Source of the DNA: Dendrolimus kikuchii
Lineage: Eukaryota; Arthropoda; Insecta; Lepidoptera; Lasiocampidae
Direction: 5' to 3'
Assembly (NCBI GenBank): GCA_019925095.2
Contig: CM034389.1
Coordinates: forward strand, 2,626,001 to 2,690,000
Length of the DNA: 64,000 nt
The notes below the pieces were generated by a model. It made no database searches. It was not told the DNA's origin and saw only the letters and a program-made list of their open reading frames with translations. The translations under genes were made by a program, and so were the position numbers. Of the stretch, positions 21,301-32,145 are shown piece by piece (the first letter of the stretch is position 1; each line of letters opens with the position of its first letter).

Positions 21301-22180
21301 GCTAGCGATGAGCAGTACACGTGTGAGCCAGTACATTTGTCCCGTACAAAATACGTTTGTACTGATCCGGCTCAAAATTTGAAATGTACCATATCAAAAT
21401 TTTTGTCGCGCTACTACTCATAACTAAGAGGAAGGACGGAACGAGACTTCTGCTACAACAGTACAATAACGCCTCTACGGATATAGCCATGATAAAGAAA
21501 GACAATATGACAATGTCACAGTAAGACTGTGAGTAAAATGAGGTGACCGAGGCCGAGCACATCCGATTTTTAACGAACATTTCCGAACTACTTTCGAACG
21601 CGACAAATGAGGGAATGACACTTACCGCCTCACAGGCCTCATCGCTTCAAATGTACTGCCGCGGTACTCCTTCTTTTCTTTTCTTTCACCATATCCCAAT
21701 TACTTGGGGCGGCATAATATGTCTTTTCCTTCCATACTCTTCTATTCTGACATACCTCTTCTGTCACACCGCATATCATCATGTCATCCTTCACACAATC
21801 CATCCATCTTTTTTTTGGTCTACCTTTAAATTTGTACCCATCGATCTTGTAGTATAACATTCTTTTTGTCACGTGACTTTCATCCCTCCTCATACAAACC
21901 ATACAAATCTCCTCGCCTCATTTGAAGTGGTACAATGTACTGGCTCAGTACAAAATTTCATGTTACTCTTACGAACCATTTTAAAATCATGTCCTACCCA
22001 ACTCTTAAATGTGTTAATGTATTGTAAAACTGTTAACATGAAACGCGTGGTAAACAGTAGCATGTATAATTATTGATCAGCGCCATCTAGTTACACATGT
22101 AGTAACTAGCGTCATCTGTGACAGGACCAGACAGGAAAACTGGAACATGTAGGTAAGGAAAGAACTATCACTCATCGCAC
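21300..22180. other. Unassigned region with GTAC-rich repeats and RTE-b insertion
   Basis: Motifs such as CCAGTACATTTGTCCCGTAC (about 21330) and TACTGGCTCAGTACAAAATT (about 21935) occur on both sides of the RTE-b fragment, suggesting that an older terminal-repeat element was split by it. Ends not resolved. Confidence 0.3.
21672..21905 (-). mobile_element. RTE-like LINE fragment (family RTE-b)
   Basis: An 87-codon minus-strand stretch reads RRDESHVTKRMLYYKIDGYK, FKGRPKKRWMDCVKDDMMIC, GVTEEVCQNRRVW and NWDMVKEKK-stop. The GRPKxRWMDCVKxDM block is typical of RTE-type C-termini. Confidence 0.7.
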
Positions 22181-22331
22181 GAAATACGATTTAGGCAGGC
22201 TAACAGTTTCACGCAGATACACTATGATAGCGTGATGTCACACCGATCGAGCCAGGCGTAACAGCTGAAATCGTATATGATCGTGATGATGTTTCCAACG
22301 TAGCTCTACCACGTCATATCAACTTGTTTAA

Positions 22332-22492
22332 GGCAGAAGGTGATGTCAGGAGCCTTAAGAACAGACGAGCGTGCATGACAAGAGTTATGAATGTCAAAGA
22401 AGCAAGTGAGGTGTGTATGAATAAGCCTGAATGGCGCTCTGTTGTTCGTGCCTACCCCGCAAGGGAACTGCCGTATGTATGTATGTATGTAA
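22332..22492 (+). mobile_element. RTE-a LINE 3' end
   Basis: Starts at GCAGAAGGTGATGTCAGGAG and ends with TATG repeats; the last codons before the tail are altered so the usual stop is lost. Confidence 0.75.
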
Positions 22493-23063
22493 GGCAATGA
22501 AAATTAAAAAAGTACTAAATAATGTCTTAATAAACATTCATAAGGTACCTTAGGATTTTCTTATGAAAAAAAATAATTTCCTTTTGCGACGTAATTTTCG
22601 GGCAGTAATTCCGTGACGCGCGGACAGACCATGCCGGCAGAATTTCAATTAACTTAATAGGATAACTAAGGATTACGCTCCATCTCGAGACTCTTGTAAA
22701 ATAATTTATACTAGACAATTTTGATTGTTGAAAAATATTTTTAATTCTTTTAGCTTCAGTTACTAAGAGCACTCTTGGAGGTAATTGGCTACGGGATCAA
22801 ATTTGAAGATGTGAATTTAATTTGGAATTTAATCTATCTTTATTACATTGTGCGTTATGAGATATTTTCTCTTTCTTTACTTTTTTATATTACGTTACCA
22901 ATATAATAACACGTTCAGGGTGATTTTGCGGCTGCCTCGCCTCAGGCATGATTGCCCTGGCGCATAGCGGTTGATTTCAGGCCACTGTTAGAAAGCAGCG
23001 CGCGTAACTGTTGCGCTGGTTGCGGGCCATTTTTAAAGTGAAACTTCTATATAAACGGGGGGT
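22493..23063. other. Intron sequence without recognised element
   Basis: AT-rich, then GC-rising DNA from 22915 that leads into the minisatellite; a TATATAAACG motif lies at about 23049. Confidence 0.35.
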
Positions 23064-23946
23064 CTTAGGATTTTTCTGTCACGAAAAAGCGTTACGGCCG
23101 CGTGGAGGAGCGGCATAAATTCAGACTAGACGTGGTGAGACGCGGCATAATTCTAGAGTAGACTATGGATGCGTCTTTTGGTTCCGGATCGTAGGATTTT
23201 TCTGTCACGAAAAAGCGTTACGGCCGCTTGGAGGAGCGGCATAAAGTCAGACTAGACGTGGTGAGAGGCGGCATAATTCTAGAGTAGACTATGGATGCGT
23301 TTTTTGGTTCCGGATCGCAGGATTTTTCTGTCACGAAAAAGCGTTACGGCCGCTTGGAGGAGCGGCATAAATTCAAACTAGACGTGGTGAGAGGCGGCAT
23401 AATTCTAGAGTAGACTATGGATGCGTTTTTTGGTTCCGGATCGCAGGATTTTTCTGTCACGAAAAAGCGTTACGGCCGCGTGGAGGAGCGGCATAAATTC
23501 AGACTAGACGAGGTGAGACGCGGCATAATTCTAGAGTAGACTATGGATGCGTTTTTTGGTTCCGGATCGCAAGATTTTTCTGTCACGAAAAAGCGTTACG
23601 GCCGCTTGGAGGAGCGGCTAAATTCAGACTAGACGTGGTGAGAGGCGGCATAATTCTAAAGTAGACTATGGATGCGTTTTTTGGTTCCGGATCGCAGGAT
23701 TTTTCTGTCACGAAAAAGCGTTACGGTCGCTTGGAGGAGCGGCATAAATTCAGACTAGACGTGGTGAGAGGCGGCATAATTCTAGAGTAGACTATGGATG
23801 CGTTTTTTGGTTCCGGATCGCAGGATTTTTCTGTCACGAAAAAGCGTTACGGCCGCGTGGAGGAGCGGCTAAATTCAGACTAGACGTGGTGAGAGGCGGC
23901 ATAATTCTAGAGTAGACTATGGATGCGTTTTTTGGTTCCGGATCGA
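23064..23946. repeat. 126-bp minisatellite, 7 units
   Basis: The landmark TTTTTCTGTCACGAAAAAGC starts at 23071, 23197, 23323, 23449, 23575, 23700 and 23826, so the period is 126 bp with one 125-bp unit. Units differ at only a few positions. Each holds GCGTTACGGCCGC, two GCGGCATAA motifs and GATGCGTTTTTTGGTTCCGG. No frame is open across the array. Confidence 0.95.
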
Positions 23947-24009
23947 ATTCAGTTTTTTTGTTTGATAAAATAAAATATGTTTAATTAAAAAATGGATTAG
24001 TTAAAATGT

Positions 24010-24665
24010 AACTTTTTTTTATCCAGGGGAAATCCGTTTGAGGACTAAGCCGCGACAAGGGCAGAACCTTGGGGGGGATAATTCGCGACCTAGTGTGGGA
24101 TTCGCCAGGTCGGGGGTGGCACTAGCATGCCCAGTCAGAACTGGTGCCATGCTATTACCACTCCCCGGCTAGGGATACCCACTAAAACCTCTGGGTGTTC
24201 CGTCCTTCGCCTTATGCCAGGGCTACGGGTATATGACCTAGCCTCTCCGCAGCTCTGGCAGGCGTGGGCCTCGCGAGGCCTCTTCCACTGCCGGGGGATT
24301 ATTTTATTCCCCGGCATCATCATGCTCTCTAGGCATGGGGCGGTCTGTAACTCGCCCCACGGGAGGAGAGCTGAGCGCAAGCGGAATCCTCACGCCCCCA
24401 TCTCGACGGCATTTGCAGATGAGTGAGAACCTCTATACCCCAAGAGGCAACTCATGGTGGCCGAAGGTCCTGGCTGGCCCTCCGGCGTCGACGCGTCCTC
24501 CTATGGCGGGAGCGGAGCAGTGACGTACGCTCACGTTCCCGCTCCGCCTCCTCCTTCACAAGCATAACGCGTTCGCAGAAAGAGGAGACGGCATCCCATC
24601 CTGTTGGGCTCCCGACCATGGTGCGTACCACGGCCGCGAGCGAGAGGTCATGTCCGGATTAAAAT
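24010..24665 (+). mobile_element. GC-rich LINE 5'-region-like segment
   Basis: About 650 bp with GC content far above the surroundings. Motifs such as TTCGCCAGGTCGGGGGTGGC, ACCCACTAAAACCTCTGGG and TACGGGTATATGACC recur in diverged form at 24906-25125, so this is a repeat. The look (GC-rich, cassette of such motifs) is that of a lepidopteran LINE 5' UTR or ORF1 start. The 99-codon ORF 24127-24426 is not convincing. Confidence 0.45.
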
Positions 24666-24710
24666 GTAACTAACCTAACCAAATCATAATTTGCAGTAAA
24701 GCTGCCAAAA

Positions 24711-24905
24711 ATCGAAATGTGTGCTGGGACACATAGTAGAAGTGAAACTTCAATGGACAAGTGGCAAAACGAATCGCAACAAAATTTTAACTTGAAGTTT
24801 TACGGACAGACTGTTAATGTACTTGTCCGTAAAACGTTGCCATTCGTTTGTCCACTTGTCCGTTGAAGTTTTACTTCTACTATGTGTCCCAGCACACATT
24901 TTGAT
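24711..24905. repeat. Nested foldback (arms about 70 bp)
   Basis: Left arm 24711-24780 (ATGTGTGCTGGGACACATAG...) is the near-complement of right arm 24836-24905. Inside the loop a second perfect pair GTTTTACGGACA (24797-24808) and TGTCCGTAAAAC (24824-24835) forms a smaller hairpin. Confidence 0.9.
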
Positions 24906-25135
24906 CTTTTCAACGAGGGGAACCCGATTGAGGGCCATCGGCAGCAGGTAGGGAGGAGAAAGCGGCCGGTGTATGGGAACTGCCAGGTCGGGTGAGGCAA
25001 AACTAAAGATCCCATTGCCAAACCAGAGGATATCCGCTAAAACCCTTCGGCCCTTAATGCCAGCGCCACGGATATATGACGGTGTGGGCCAGAACTTACG
25101 CCATCCTGGCTATGATTGCTGACGGGGTAGAATGC
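24906..25135 (+). mobile_element. Second LINE 5'-like segment, diverged
   Basis: GGGAACTGCCAGGTCGGGTG, GGATATCCGCTAAAACCCTT and CGGATATATGACGG parallel the 24010-24665 segment in the same order. Confidence 0.45.
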
Positions 25136-25141
25136 AACTAA

Positions 25142-25458
25142 ATTTTTATCCGTGCAGGAACGGAGAAAGAATACAATTTCCTGCGGCCGAGCGGCCTGTC
25201 GTAAGCGGCGACAAAACAACCCACAGCCAGGTGGTAAGGCATTTCCCCGACTAGATGGCTACCACCCCTGGTCTAAAGTATGTCGCCATAACAACCTTGA
25301 GCTGTGTTCCGGCATTAGTGACCAGGTTTCAGTCTCCCTTAAGAGAGCAGCAGCGCATTTGTAGCACCTTTGGTGTTACAAATGTCCATAGGCGATGGTA
25401 ACCGTTTTCCATCAAGTGGGCCGTCTGCCTGTCTGCTGAACTCCTGCAATAAAAAAAT
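25142..25458 (+). mobile_element. RptA copy (full length)
   Basis: TTTTATCCGTGCAGGAACGG at the start, CTCCTGCAATAAAAAAAT at the end. Confidence 0.85.
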
Positions 25459-26058
25459 ATTAATAAACTTTATGGCACATATATTAAAATATAATGGGGG
25501 TTTTCTCGCCAAAGGTGATGTCCTCCAGACTACCCTATACAGTTATTATCGACGCAGACTACAATATTTACTGACTTCATAATTATTGAATGGAATATTA
25601 CAATATTCATTTATTTGCATTCGTCAGATTTATACATATTAGGGTGGCGCAAAAAAACCGACGTTTTTTGAGTCTCGAATGAAAATAAGTTAGTTTTTGA
25701 TGTTTAAGAAGTTACTCAAAAGGACAGCTAAAAAACAAAATTTTTAGAGGTCGCTCCAAATTTTTTCAAATTTCAAATTCAATAATCGCCAAAAGCTGAT
25801 GTTTTTTATTCCATTTTTTTCTCGTTACGGTATAATTTTATAGACAAAAAAAAAATTAAGTTTCGTTTTCAGTTCAAAATTTGTACTTTAAAAAGTAGGT
25901 CATTTTTTTTTAAATTTATTAGTGTGTGGCGAAACAAACCTCGCCCACTGGCTGGCAGGTCAGATTTTAAGTTTAGTATTGACAACGGTTCTGTCACATG
26001 ACATACAGAGAAAATTCGTCACGAAAATGTACATATTTTAATCGTTTTAAATCCAGTT
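25459..26058. other. Intron sequence, possibly an old repeat
   Basis: TTAGGGTGGCGCAAAAAAAC at 25639 and GTGTGTGGCGAAACAAACC at about 25921 look alike, but not as a clean direct or inverted pair. No coding seen. Confidence 0.3.
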
Positions 26059-26275
26059 GACGGCCCCTGTAGTTGACCGGGCTAAGCCTCCGGGTTCGAT
26101 TCCTGAGATAGTAAATTTCGGAAACGTATTTTCTCCGTTATTTACTATGGTCTGGGTGTCTGGGATCGGCCCCAGAGTAGTTCGTTGTATATTACCCATA
26201 ACACAATCGTAACTTGCTTAATTTGGAGATATACAATGTATGTGTTTGTCTGCCGATTATTATTATTATTATTAA
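26059..26275 (+). mobile_element. tRNA-derived SINE, second copy
   Basis: GACGGCCCCTGTAGTTGACC head with internal deletion between A and B boxes, B box GGTTCGATTCC intact, body about 90% like 14185-14433, ATT-repeat tail. Confidence 0.85.
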
Positions 26276-26285
26276 TAAATAAAAA

Positions 26286-26435
26286 TGTCAGGAGCCTTAA
26301 GAACAGACGAGCGTGCCTGACAAGAGCTATGAATGTCAAAGAAGCAAGTGAGGTGTGTAAGAATAAGCCTGAATGGCGCTCTGTTGTTCGTGCCTACCCC
26401 GCAAGGGAACTGGCGTGAAGTTATATATGTATGTG
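26286..26435 (+). mobile_element. RTE-a LINE 3' end
   Basis: GTCAGGAGCCTTAAGAACAG to PARELA-stop and a short ATGT tail; inserted directly after the SINE tail. Confidence 0.75.
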
Positions 26436-27132
26436 TAATAAAAAACAAGTGTATTTTTATTATTATTAATAATAAAAAAGTTATATAATAGATATTATTA
26501 CTTTCGGCTATGTAAATATTATATACGAAATTACATATTCTGCAAATGAACAGGTTGTTTATTCCTGCAACGACCCGTCAAGTACATTACTTTAGATTTT
26601 TTCGAACGACCTTTTAGTATTCATATTAATATTCAATATCCGAAATTCGTATTCCGCAATACGTAACAATATTTCTTTTCTCAACCGAAATTAACAGCAG
26701 TAAATTATGATCGCTCCAAACACTTCGCATTAAGCGAACAGTTCATGGTCACCCCGTAGCACCCGACTATGATATTAAACAAACATCACCCTTATATTTA
26801 CAGTGCGGTCAAATTAAGTTAGCATTTCGAGGGACGCCTAACTCGGGCTTACAGTAAATAACCGACCTTTCTATTAATAAAGTTGTGAATTTTTAACGCG
26901 TAAGAGCGCTCGCTCCCAGCGAAACGGGCGGTCTTTTGTCGCAAGAATTATAAGTGTCTAACACACACTTGCTACTAAAAGTCGGCATAATTCAGCTCGC
27001 TAAGGGGTCGCTTCGGTCGCCCTACACTATCTCACAATCTATGCATTATTGTGGCGCACTTTACTGATAAACTATCACACTTTCAGATTTGGGCTTTGAC
27101 ATAGTAATTTCAACTTATTTCCAGATATGTTA
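26436..27132. other. Intron sequence without recognised element
   Basis: Less AT-rich than its neighbours from 26690 to 27060 and not matched elsewhere in the window. No ORF above 70 codons. Could be conserved non-coding DNA or an unrecognised repeat. Confidence 0.35.
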
Positions 27133-27371
27133 TCTGATACTAATATATAAAGCTGAAGACTTTATTTGTTTGAACGCGCTAATCTCAGGAACTACTAGTC
27201 TGATTTGTAAAATTCTTTCAGCGTTGGATAACCCATTTATCGAGGAAGGCTATAGGCTATATATCATCACGCTAAGACCAGTAGGAATGGAGCACCAATG
27301 ACGAATGTTTCAAAGCCGGGGGCTTTTGAAAACAAATTCCACCACGCGGACGACGTCGCGGGCACAGCTAG
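27133..27371 (+). mobile_element. Helitron-like element, 239 bp
   Basis: Starts TCTGATACTAATATATAAAG and ends GTCGCGGGCACAGCTAG-T. Compact, probably near full-length non-autonomous copy; reverse relative at 4191-4949. Confidence 0.7.
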
Positions 27372-27758
27372 TCAATCATAAAAATATTATTTTATACCCA
27401 TTAAAACAAATAAAAGATATAACAATTTTATTAATTAAAGTTGTATTGTATTCTTAACGCCATCTGTCGAAAATTATGAAAGCAATAAGACATGTGTAGT
27501 ATCAACTGGACTGTTACTACTAACGCCATCTGTTCAAAAACTAAAGAACTAATATCGATATAAACATGTAAACAGAATGTTGTTTAGTTAAAAATACGCC
27601 GGATTTTTTTGGTTAAGCGCAATTAAATAATCAGTAAGTAATTAATTATTACTAGGTAGAAAACATCGCGAGGCCTCCTAAAACACCACTTTTTGCTAGT
27701 ATAAAATAAATAGAACACATAAATGAAACTAGTCATATTTTATTAAACTAAACTAAAT
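27372..27758. other. Intron sequence without recognised element
   Basis: AT-rich; two CGCCATCTGT motifs (27460 and 27526) suggest a small diverged duplication. Confidence 0.35.
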
Positions 27759-27895
27759 AGTCGTGGTAGCGTAATTGCTAGCATATGCGTCCTAAACTCA
27801 AAGGCCGCCGGTTCGATCCTGGCTGAAACGCATGTGCTTACTTAGTCAGTTTTCTGACCTGAAGTGCATATTGTTACAATTACCTACTAAAAATA
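27759..27895 (+). mobile_element. tRNA-headed SINE-like repeat, 5' part
   Basis: GTGGTAGCGTAATTGCTAGC (A-box-like) and GGTTCGATCCTGG (B box), then CAGTTTTCTGACCTGAAGTG and GCATATTGTTACAATTACC. The same order is found reversed at 63508-63796. Confidence 0.6.
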
Positions 27896-27943
27896 GTAGT
27901 AAATTTTCAGGACGGTGTCAATAACGCTGTAAATGATAAAGTC

Positions 27944-28445
27944 AAACTCAAACTTTATTTATTAAACATGAGTTTTTACATATCAGAGTTATGCATGATG
28001 GTATAAAAGTAAAAGTGCATCATGTTTGGCCAGTTAGGCATAAAAAATTACAATAATAAACATAATTAAATGTCCTACTAACAATGTTATAATAACCCAA
28101 AAAGAATGTCATAAAAAAATATAATAATAAAAATTACTATACTAACTATTAACTAAAAATAATTCTTTTATTAATATATATTAATACCACATTAATATAA
28201 AAAATGATCAAAATTCAAAAAGTTTTCAAAAAGTCCAGTAATTCATAATAGCATTTTTTAAATAAAAATATCCTTGATTTTTGTATATATATGTGTCATG
28301 CTTTAATTCTCTCCAGTGTTTAGGTAACTTATTGTAAATGATTGGAGTCATACAAATTATGCTTTTGTTCATTAGTTCTGTGTTAGATACTTCTAGACAG
28401 AGTTTGTTCGGATCTCTGCGATTACGTGTTACTACTTGTACTGCT
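27944..28445 (-). mobile_element. Jockey/CR1-like LINE 3' end
   Basis: Plus text begins AACTCAAACTTTATTTATTA, the reversed AATAAAGTTTGAG tail. Minus-strand codons at 28300-28440 read RNRRDPNKLCLEV, NKSIICMTPIIYNKLPKHW and RELKHDTYIYKIKDIFI-stop, a typical degenerate reverse-transcriptase C-terminus. Confidence 0.6.
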
Positions 28446-28859
28446 GTTTGAAATAAATGGATAAGCTACATTAGTACATAATACAATATACATACATTAT
28501 TTGTCAATAAACCTATCGCTACATCTGCGTGAAACGGTCACTAACTACAACATTCTCTCAGATGGAGCAGTAATATAAAAGTAATTCGTTTTCTTAAGTT
28601 GTCGAGACGGTTATAACTTATAAGTAATTTAATCCAGCATGTATTTTGTGTAATACTTGCAAACAACTCAGAAGGGTTTATGGTAGTAAAAGAACAGCAA
28701 CTGGTCACAATACTTTATAATCAGAAAACCTTACGGTTTTAACACATTACAGACACTAACTCTGAATACTCGACATGCATTTTTAGAACACCTCGCCATC
28801 CCTCCAACAATTTAACAGTCTAACAAACCGATAGCGGATTGAAGTCATTGATAAACTAT

Positions 28860-29052
28860 TTTAATTAAAGGGTTATGCATGACAAGAATTTAATACATAA
28901 TTGTTTGGAAATTCTAGATAATATTTTATATAATATATTGTACAAAATATTATAGTTAAAGTTTTACATGTGATAAAATAAACCTAACACAGTATAAATC
29001 TATAGCGTCTGCCAACATGAAAGTAAAATTTAATGATTACCGTCTATATATG
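28860..29052. repeat. Dispersed repeat, copy 1 of 2
   Basis: Shares ACAAGAATTTAATACAT, TTGTTTGGAAATT, GTTTTACATGT and TACCGTCTATATA in the same order with 35246-35414. Neither copy has clear termini. Confidence 0.6.
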
Positions 29053-29252
29053 CGATGGCCGGGAGAAGGCAAAGGGACGCGGGTAGAAGAAGCAGGGAAG
29101 GACTTACCTCGCCACCAGTCCGCCGCCACACTGCGCTCGTCCCCCGGGGGTTCACACACTCACTAGGATTATGCTTTTCATAATTAAATGTGGTTGTAAC
29201 AGCTTATTTCTATTTGTTTGTGTTCCAACAATTTATGTATATTTTATTGCTG

Positions 29253-29932
29253 TGGCCCGCTTGCACAACGATCTTCTTTAAATCAAATTTAGTTAATCAT
29301 ATTAAACTGCTTAAATACGTTTTACACAAAACGTATTTAAGATGTCTTGCATAAGGCGGTCTCCCATGTTATTTAGCTAAATGTATTTATGCCGTCGGTA
29401 AAACAGCCAGATGTGTTCCGTTTCACGCGGCGATCCATATTTTCGAACAAACACACGAAATTTAGCTTTAATGTTAGTTATTTCTTGCGTAAAAAGGAAT
29501 TTTAGTTGGCCAATGTCAACTTGACATTTGAAATTTCGTTCGTTTGGTTAGGTTTACTTCGGAATTTTTGGCGGCAACCTGAAGAATGATTTTTTGCTGT
29601 GTTGTTTTATTTTCGATTTTATGGGTATATAGCATTGAGATAAATAATTAAAGCAAATAATATACGAGTGACAATCTGTAATTGACTTTTTAATAAGTGA
29701 CAATTTCATAACGAATAGTAAATATTAATTTATGAAAAGAGGTTACTCAACATTTTATTGTCCTTAAACGCGTCTAAGGCAGTTAAATACCCATTTTTGG
29801 ATGATTAACTTTGACAGTTCTTTAAACGTATTTACCGGTAAATTTTGCGTTGTGCAAGACGCTAATCGTATTTAAGGGTGTTGAATGCGTTTAGTGTTTC
29901 TTAAATCAATTTAACCTTATGCAAGCGGCCCT
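29253..29932. mobile_element. MITE-like inverted-repeat element, 680 bp
   Basis: Left TGGCCCGCTTGCACAACG and right complement AGGGCCGCTTGCATAAGG, with further subterminal similarity in TTTAAATCAAATTTA. No clean target duplication. Contains a perfect 14-bp-arm palindrome at 29310-29341. Confidence 0.55.
29310..29341. repeat. Perfect short palindrome
   Basis: CTTAAATACGTTTT and AAAACGTATTTAAG around a 4-base ACAC loop. Confidence 0.95.
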
Positions 29933-29934
29933 TA

Positions 29935-30300
29935 GAACCGGTTTTTAAATGTATAACATTTCAAAACCGGTTCGGTCTTAGTCAATTATTTCGTTCGCAA
30001 TGTAAACATAAAAAGAATGTTATGTAAAACTGCTTTAACCGGTTTGTTCCGCGAAATTACTCTCATATAACAAGTGATTCGAATATAAATATGTGTTTGT
30101 GAGCGGTTGAAAACTTGCTGTATCACATGACTGCTCCTTGAAGGTCTACGGCGAAAACCGTTCAAAACCGGTTTATTCTAGAAAACCTATTAGCGAACTT
30201 TTGTTTCTAAAAACCGATTATTGAGGTTAAAGATAGAACAATACCGAGAACAAAAATTAAGTACTAAGACTATAACCGGTTCAACTTTTTAGAAAACTGC
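29935..30300. repeat. AACCGGTT-rich segment with hairpin
   Basis: GAACCGGTTTTTAAATG (29935-29951) faces CATTTCAAAACCGGTTC (29957-29973), one mismatch. Further AACCGGTT motifs near 30038, 30163 and 30273 recall the hAT-type MITE at 9918-10323. Confidence 0.6.
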
Positions 30301-30346
30301 TTGCCAAATTAAGTAGTAATTTATAAAAATTAGAAATCAACGTCGT

Positions 30347-31206
30347 TTTTTTTTTTTTTATTGGACTTGACTTTATGTTGTTGGTCCGAAGACCTTACAA
30401 CTTTACCGGGGTCTTTGGGGCGAGTGCCTTCGCGAAGCGAAGGCGCTCGAGCCCGGGGGGCAACTTGCTCGAGGGAGCTCCCTAAGGAGTTTTACCTCGG
30501 CTGGACTGTTGCCATGAATGGGGAATGAATTTAATGATGCCCACCATAGGGCGACACAAAATACTAATTGAGAACGGGCGACGGGTAATATAAAGCCCGA
30601 AGGGAAGGATCACGGCGGGCCGGGATCGGTGGTTTGCGGTGGCCTACGCTATCTTACTGCCGTTTCGCAACGTGTTATGGCTGGGAGAGAAGAAACGGCG
30701 AAAGAAACTTCCCAGCAACACGCCTAGTCTATCCTGTGGGGTGAGCTATGTCTCCTAGCGTCCCTCGCGGGGACGTGGAGAGATCTTGATTGGCGGCGTC
30801 TGAGACGCCGCCGTCTGTGTCTGTCTGTCGGTGCCTGCCAGCCTACTGTTCTAACCGTGGGCGGACTGATCCGGGCCAGCCGTTTCGTAATAACGTCGAC
30901 TCTGTCCGTCAGGACGTTACGCGGTCGTCGCACAAGAGCCTTTCGACGAGGCTTATAATCGGACGCGGACACGACGAGCGGATTTCGATGGTGCGGCGCG
31001 AGATCGAAATACTTACGCGAGAGCGACGTAATGTAGTTTTTGATGGAGGGAAGCTCCAGATCGCGGTGGAGGTCGACGTTACGCATATAGAGGGGAGCAC
31101 CGACGGCTCTGCGCATGAATTTATTCTGCACGATTTGCAGTTTATCTAAAAGGGCAGGCTTGACATGGCCGAATACCACACTCGCGTATGTCATGATCGG
31201 GAGGAT
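30347..31206 (-). mobile_element. Jockey-like LINE, 5'-truncated insertion
   Basis: Minus-strand 156-codon ORF (30724-31194) gives the reverse-transcriptase C-terminus: MTYASVVFGHVKPALLDKLQ, FMRRAVGAPLYMRNVDLH, YITSLSRKYFDLAPHHRNP and a basic end rich in RRRR. It is followed by a GC-rich 3' UTR and a poly(A) tail (poly(T) at 30347-30360 on the plus strand). An 11-bp target duplication ATCAACGTCGT flanks it exactly (30336-30346 and 31207-31217). 860 bp, truncated just before the conserved MTYAS motif. It lies antisense in the receptor intron. Confidence 0.92.
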
Positions 31207-31299
31207 ATCAACGTCGTATACGTTTGTCTAATGTTTTCCTTAGTACTAATTAACTATATAATACTCGTATTTTTTACCATCCATTGGTAATGGATACAT

Positions 31300-31500
31300 A
31301 TTTGTGGCTTTCGGGGTTGAAACCCTGGGGCCGTGGGGGCCTGGAGCTTATCACCTCTATTGAGACCTCTCAACACGTCTAATTGAGGTCTCGCGTGACC
31401 AAAATGCCGGCTGCTGGCTTGCACCTAGGGCGTTACCATCCAATGTGGAAATGCGGCCAGCATTTTGGACGCGCTCCACACTGACAGCGATTTGGAGTAA
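31300..31500. other. Unidentified GC-richer segment
   Basis: Contains GGGGCCGTGGGGGCCTGGAG and two GAGGTCTC-related motifs (TTGAGACCTC and GAGGTCTCGCG). AAAATGCCGGCTGC (31400) and GCGGCCAGCATTTT (31454) are an imperfect inverted pair. Probably transposon DNA. Confidence 0.35.
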
Positions 31501-31540
31501 ATTTTTTACTTCAATTCGTCGGGATGTTTTTTTTTATGTA

Positions 31541-31866
31541 TGTTCACCGATTACTCCGAGATTTATGATCCGATTTACGTGATTCTTTTTTTGTTCGACG
31601 CGGAATAGCTTCCATTTGGTCCCCTAAAAAATTAACGTAGTTTGGCCCAGCAGTTTTCATTTTAAAAACGTTTTTTATGAAAAAAATTGCATTCCGTTCC
31701 ATATGTACACCGATTACGCTGAGATTTATGATCCGATTCACGTGATTCTTATTTAGTTTGATGCGGAATAGTTGCCATTTGGTCCCCTAAAAAATTAACG
31801 TAGTTTGGCCCAGTAGTTTTCATTTTACGAACATTTTTTTGTTCCCGTTTCTTGGGACGTATATTT
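31541..31866. repeat. 163-bp tandem duplication
   Basis: The landmark TAGTTTGGCCCAG is at 31638 and 31801 and the CACCGATTAC block repeats with the same 163-bp period; about two units with modest divergence. Confidence 0.85.
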
Positions 31867-31953
31867 TTTAAGGAGCGCGGCACCTTTCATAGGTCTACCT
31901 ATACATAGCTAAACAGTAAAAAGTAACAAAAAAATAAAAAAAACTTCAAACAT

Positions 31954-32145
31954 GGACTGGAACCTGGTCACTAATACCGGAACACAATTCAAGGTTGTTA
32001 TGACGACATACTTTAGACCAGGGGTGGTAGCCATCCAGTCGAGCAAATGCCCTACCACCTGGCTGTGGGTTGTTAAGTCGCCTCTTACGACAGGCCGCCC
32101 GGCCGCAGGAAATTGTATTCTTTCTCCGTTCCTGCACGGATAAAA
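31954..32145 (-). mobile_element. RptA copy, 3' part missing
   Basis: From GACTGGAACCTGGTCACTAA to CCGTTCCTGCACGGATAAAA. The LINE-like tail is absent here. Confidence 0.8.

Noticed and set aside
23064..23946. CRISPR-like array
   Set aside because: The repeats are contiguous 126-bp units with no unique spacers, in a eukaryotic intron.
24127..24426. 99-codon ORF in the GC-rich segment
   Set aside because: GC-rich DNA gives long chance ORFs on both strands (24135-24380 as well); no recognised domain, and the region is a repeat.
30790..31149. 119-codon plus-strand ORF
   Set aside because: Antisense shadow of the jockey-like reverse-transcriptase frame on the minus strand.
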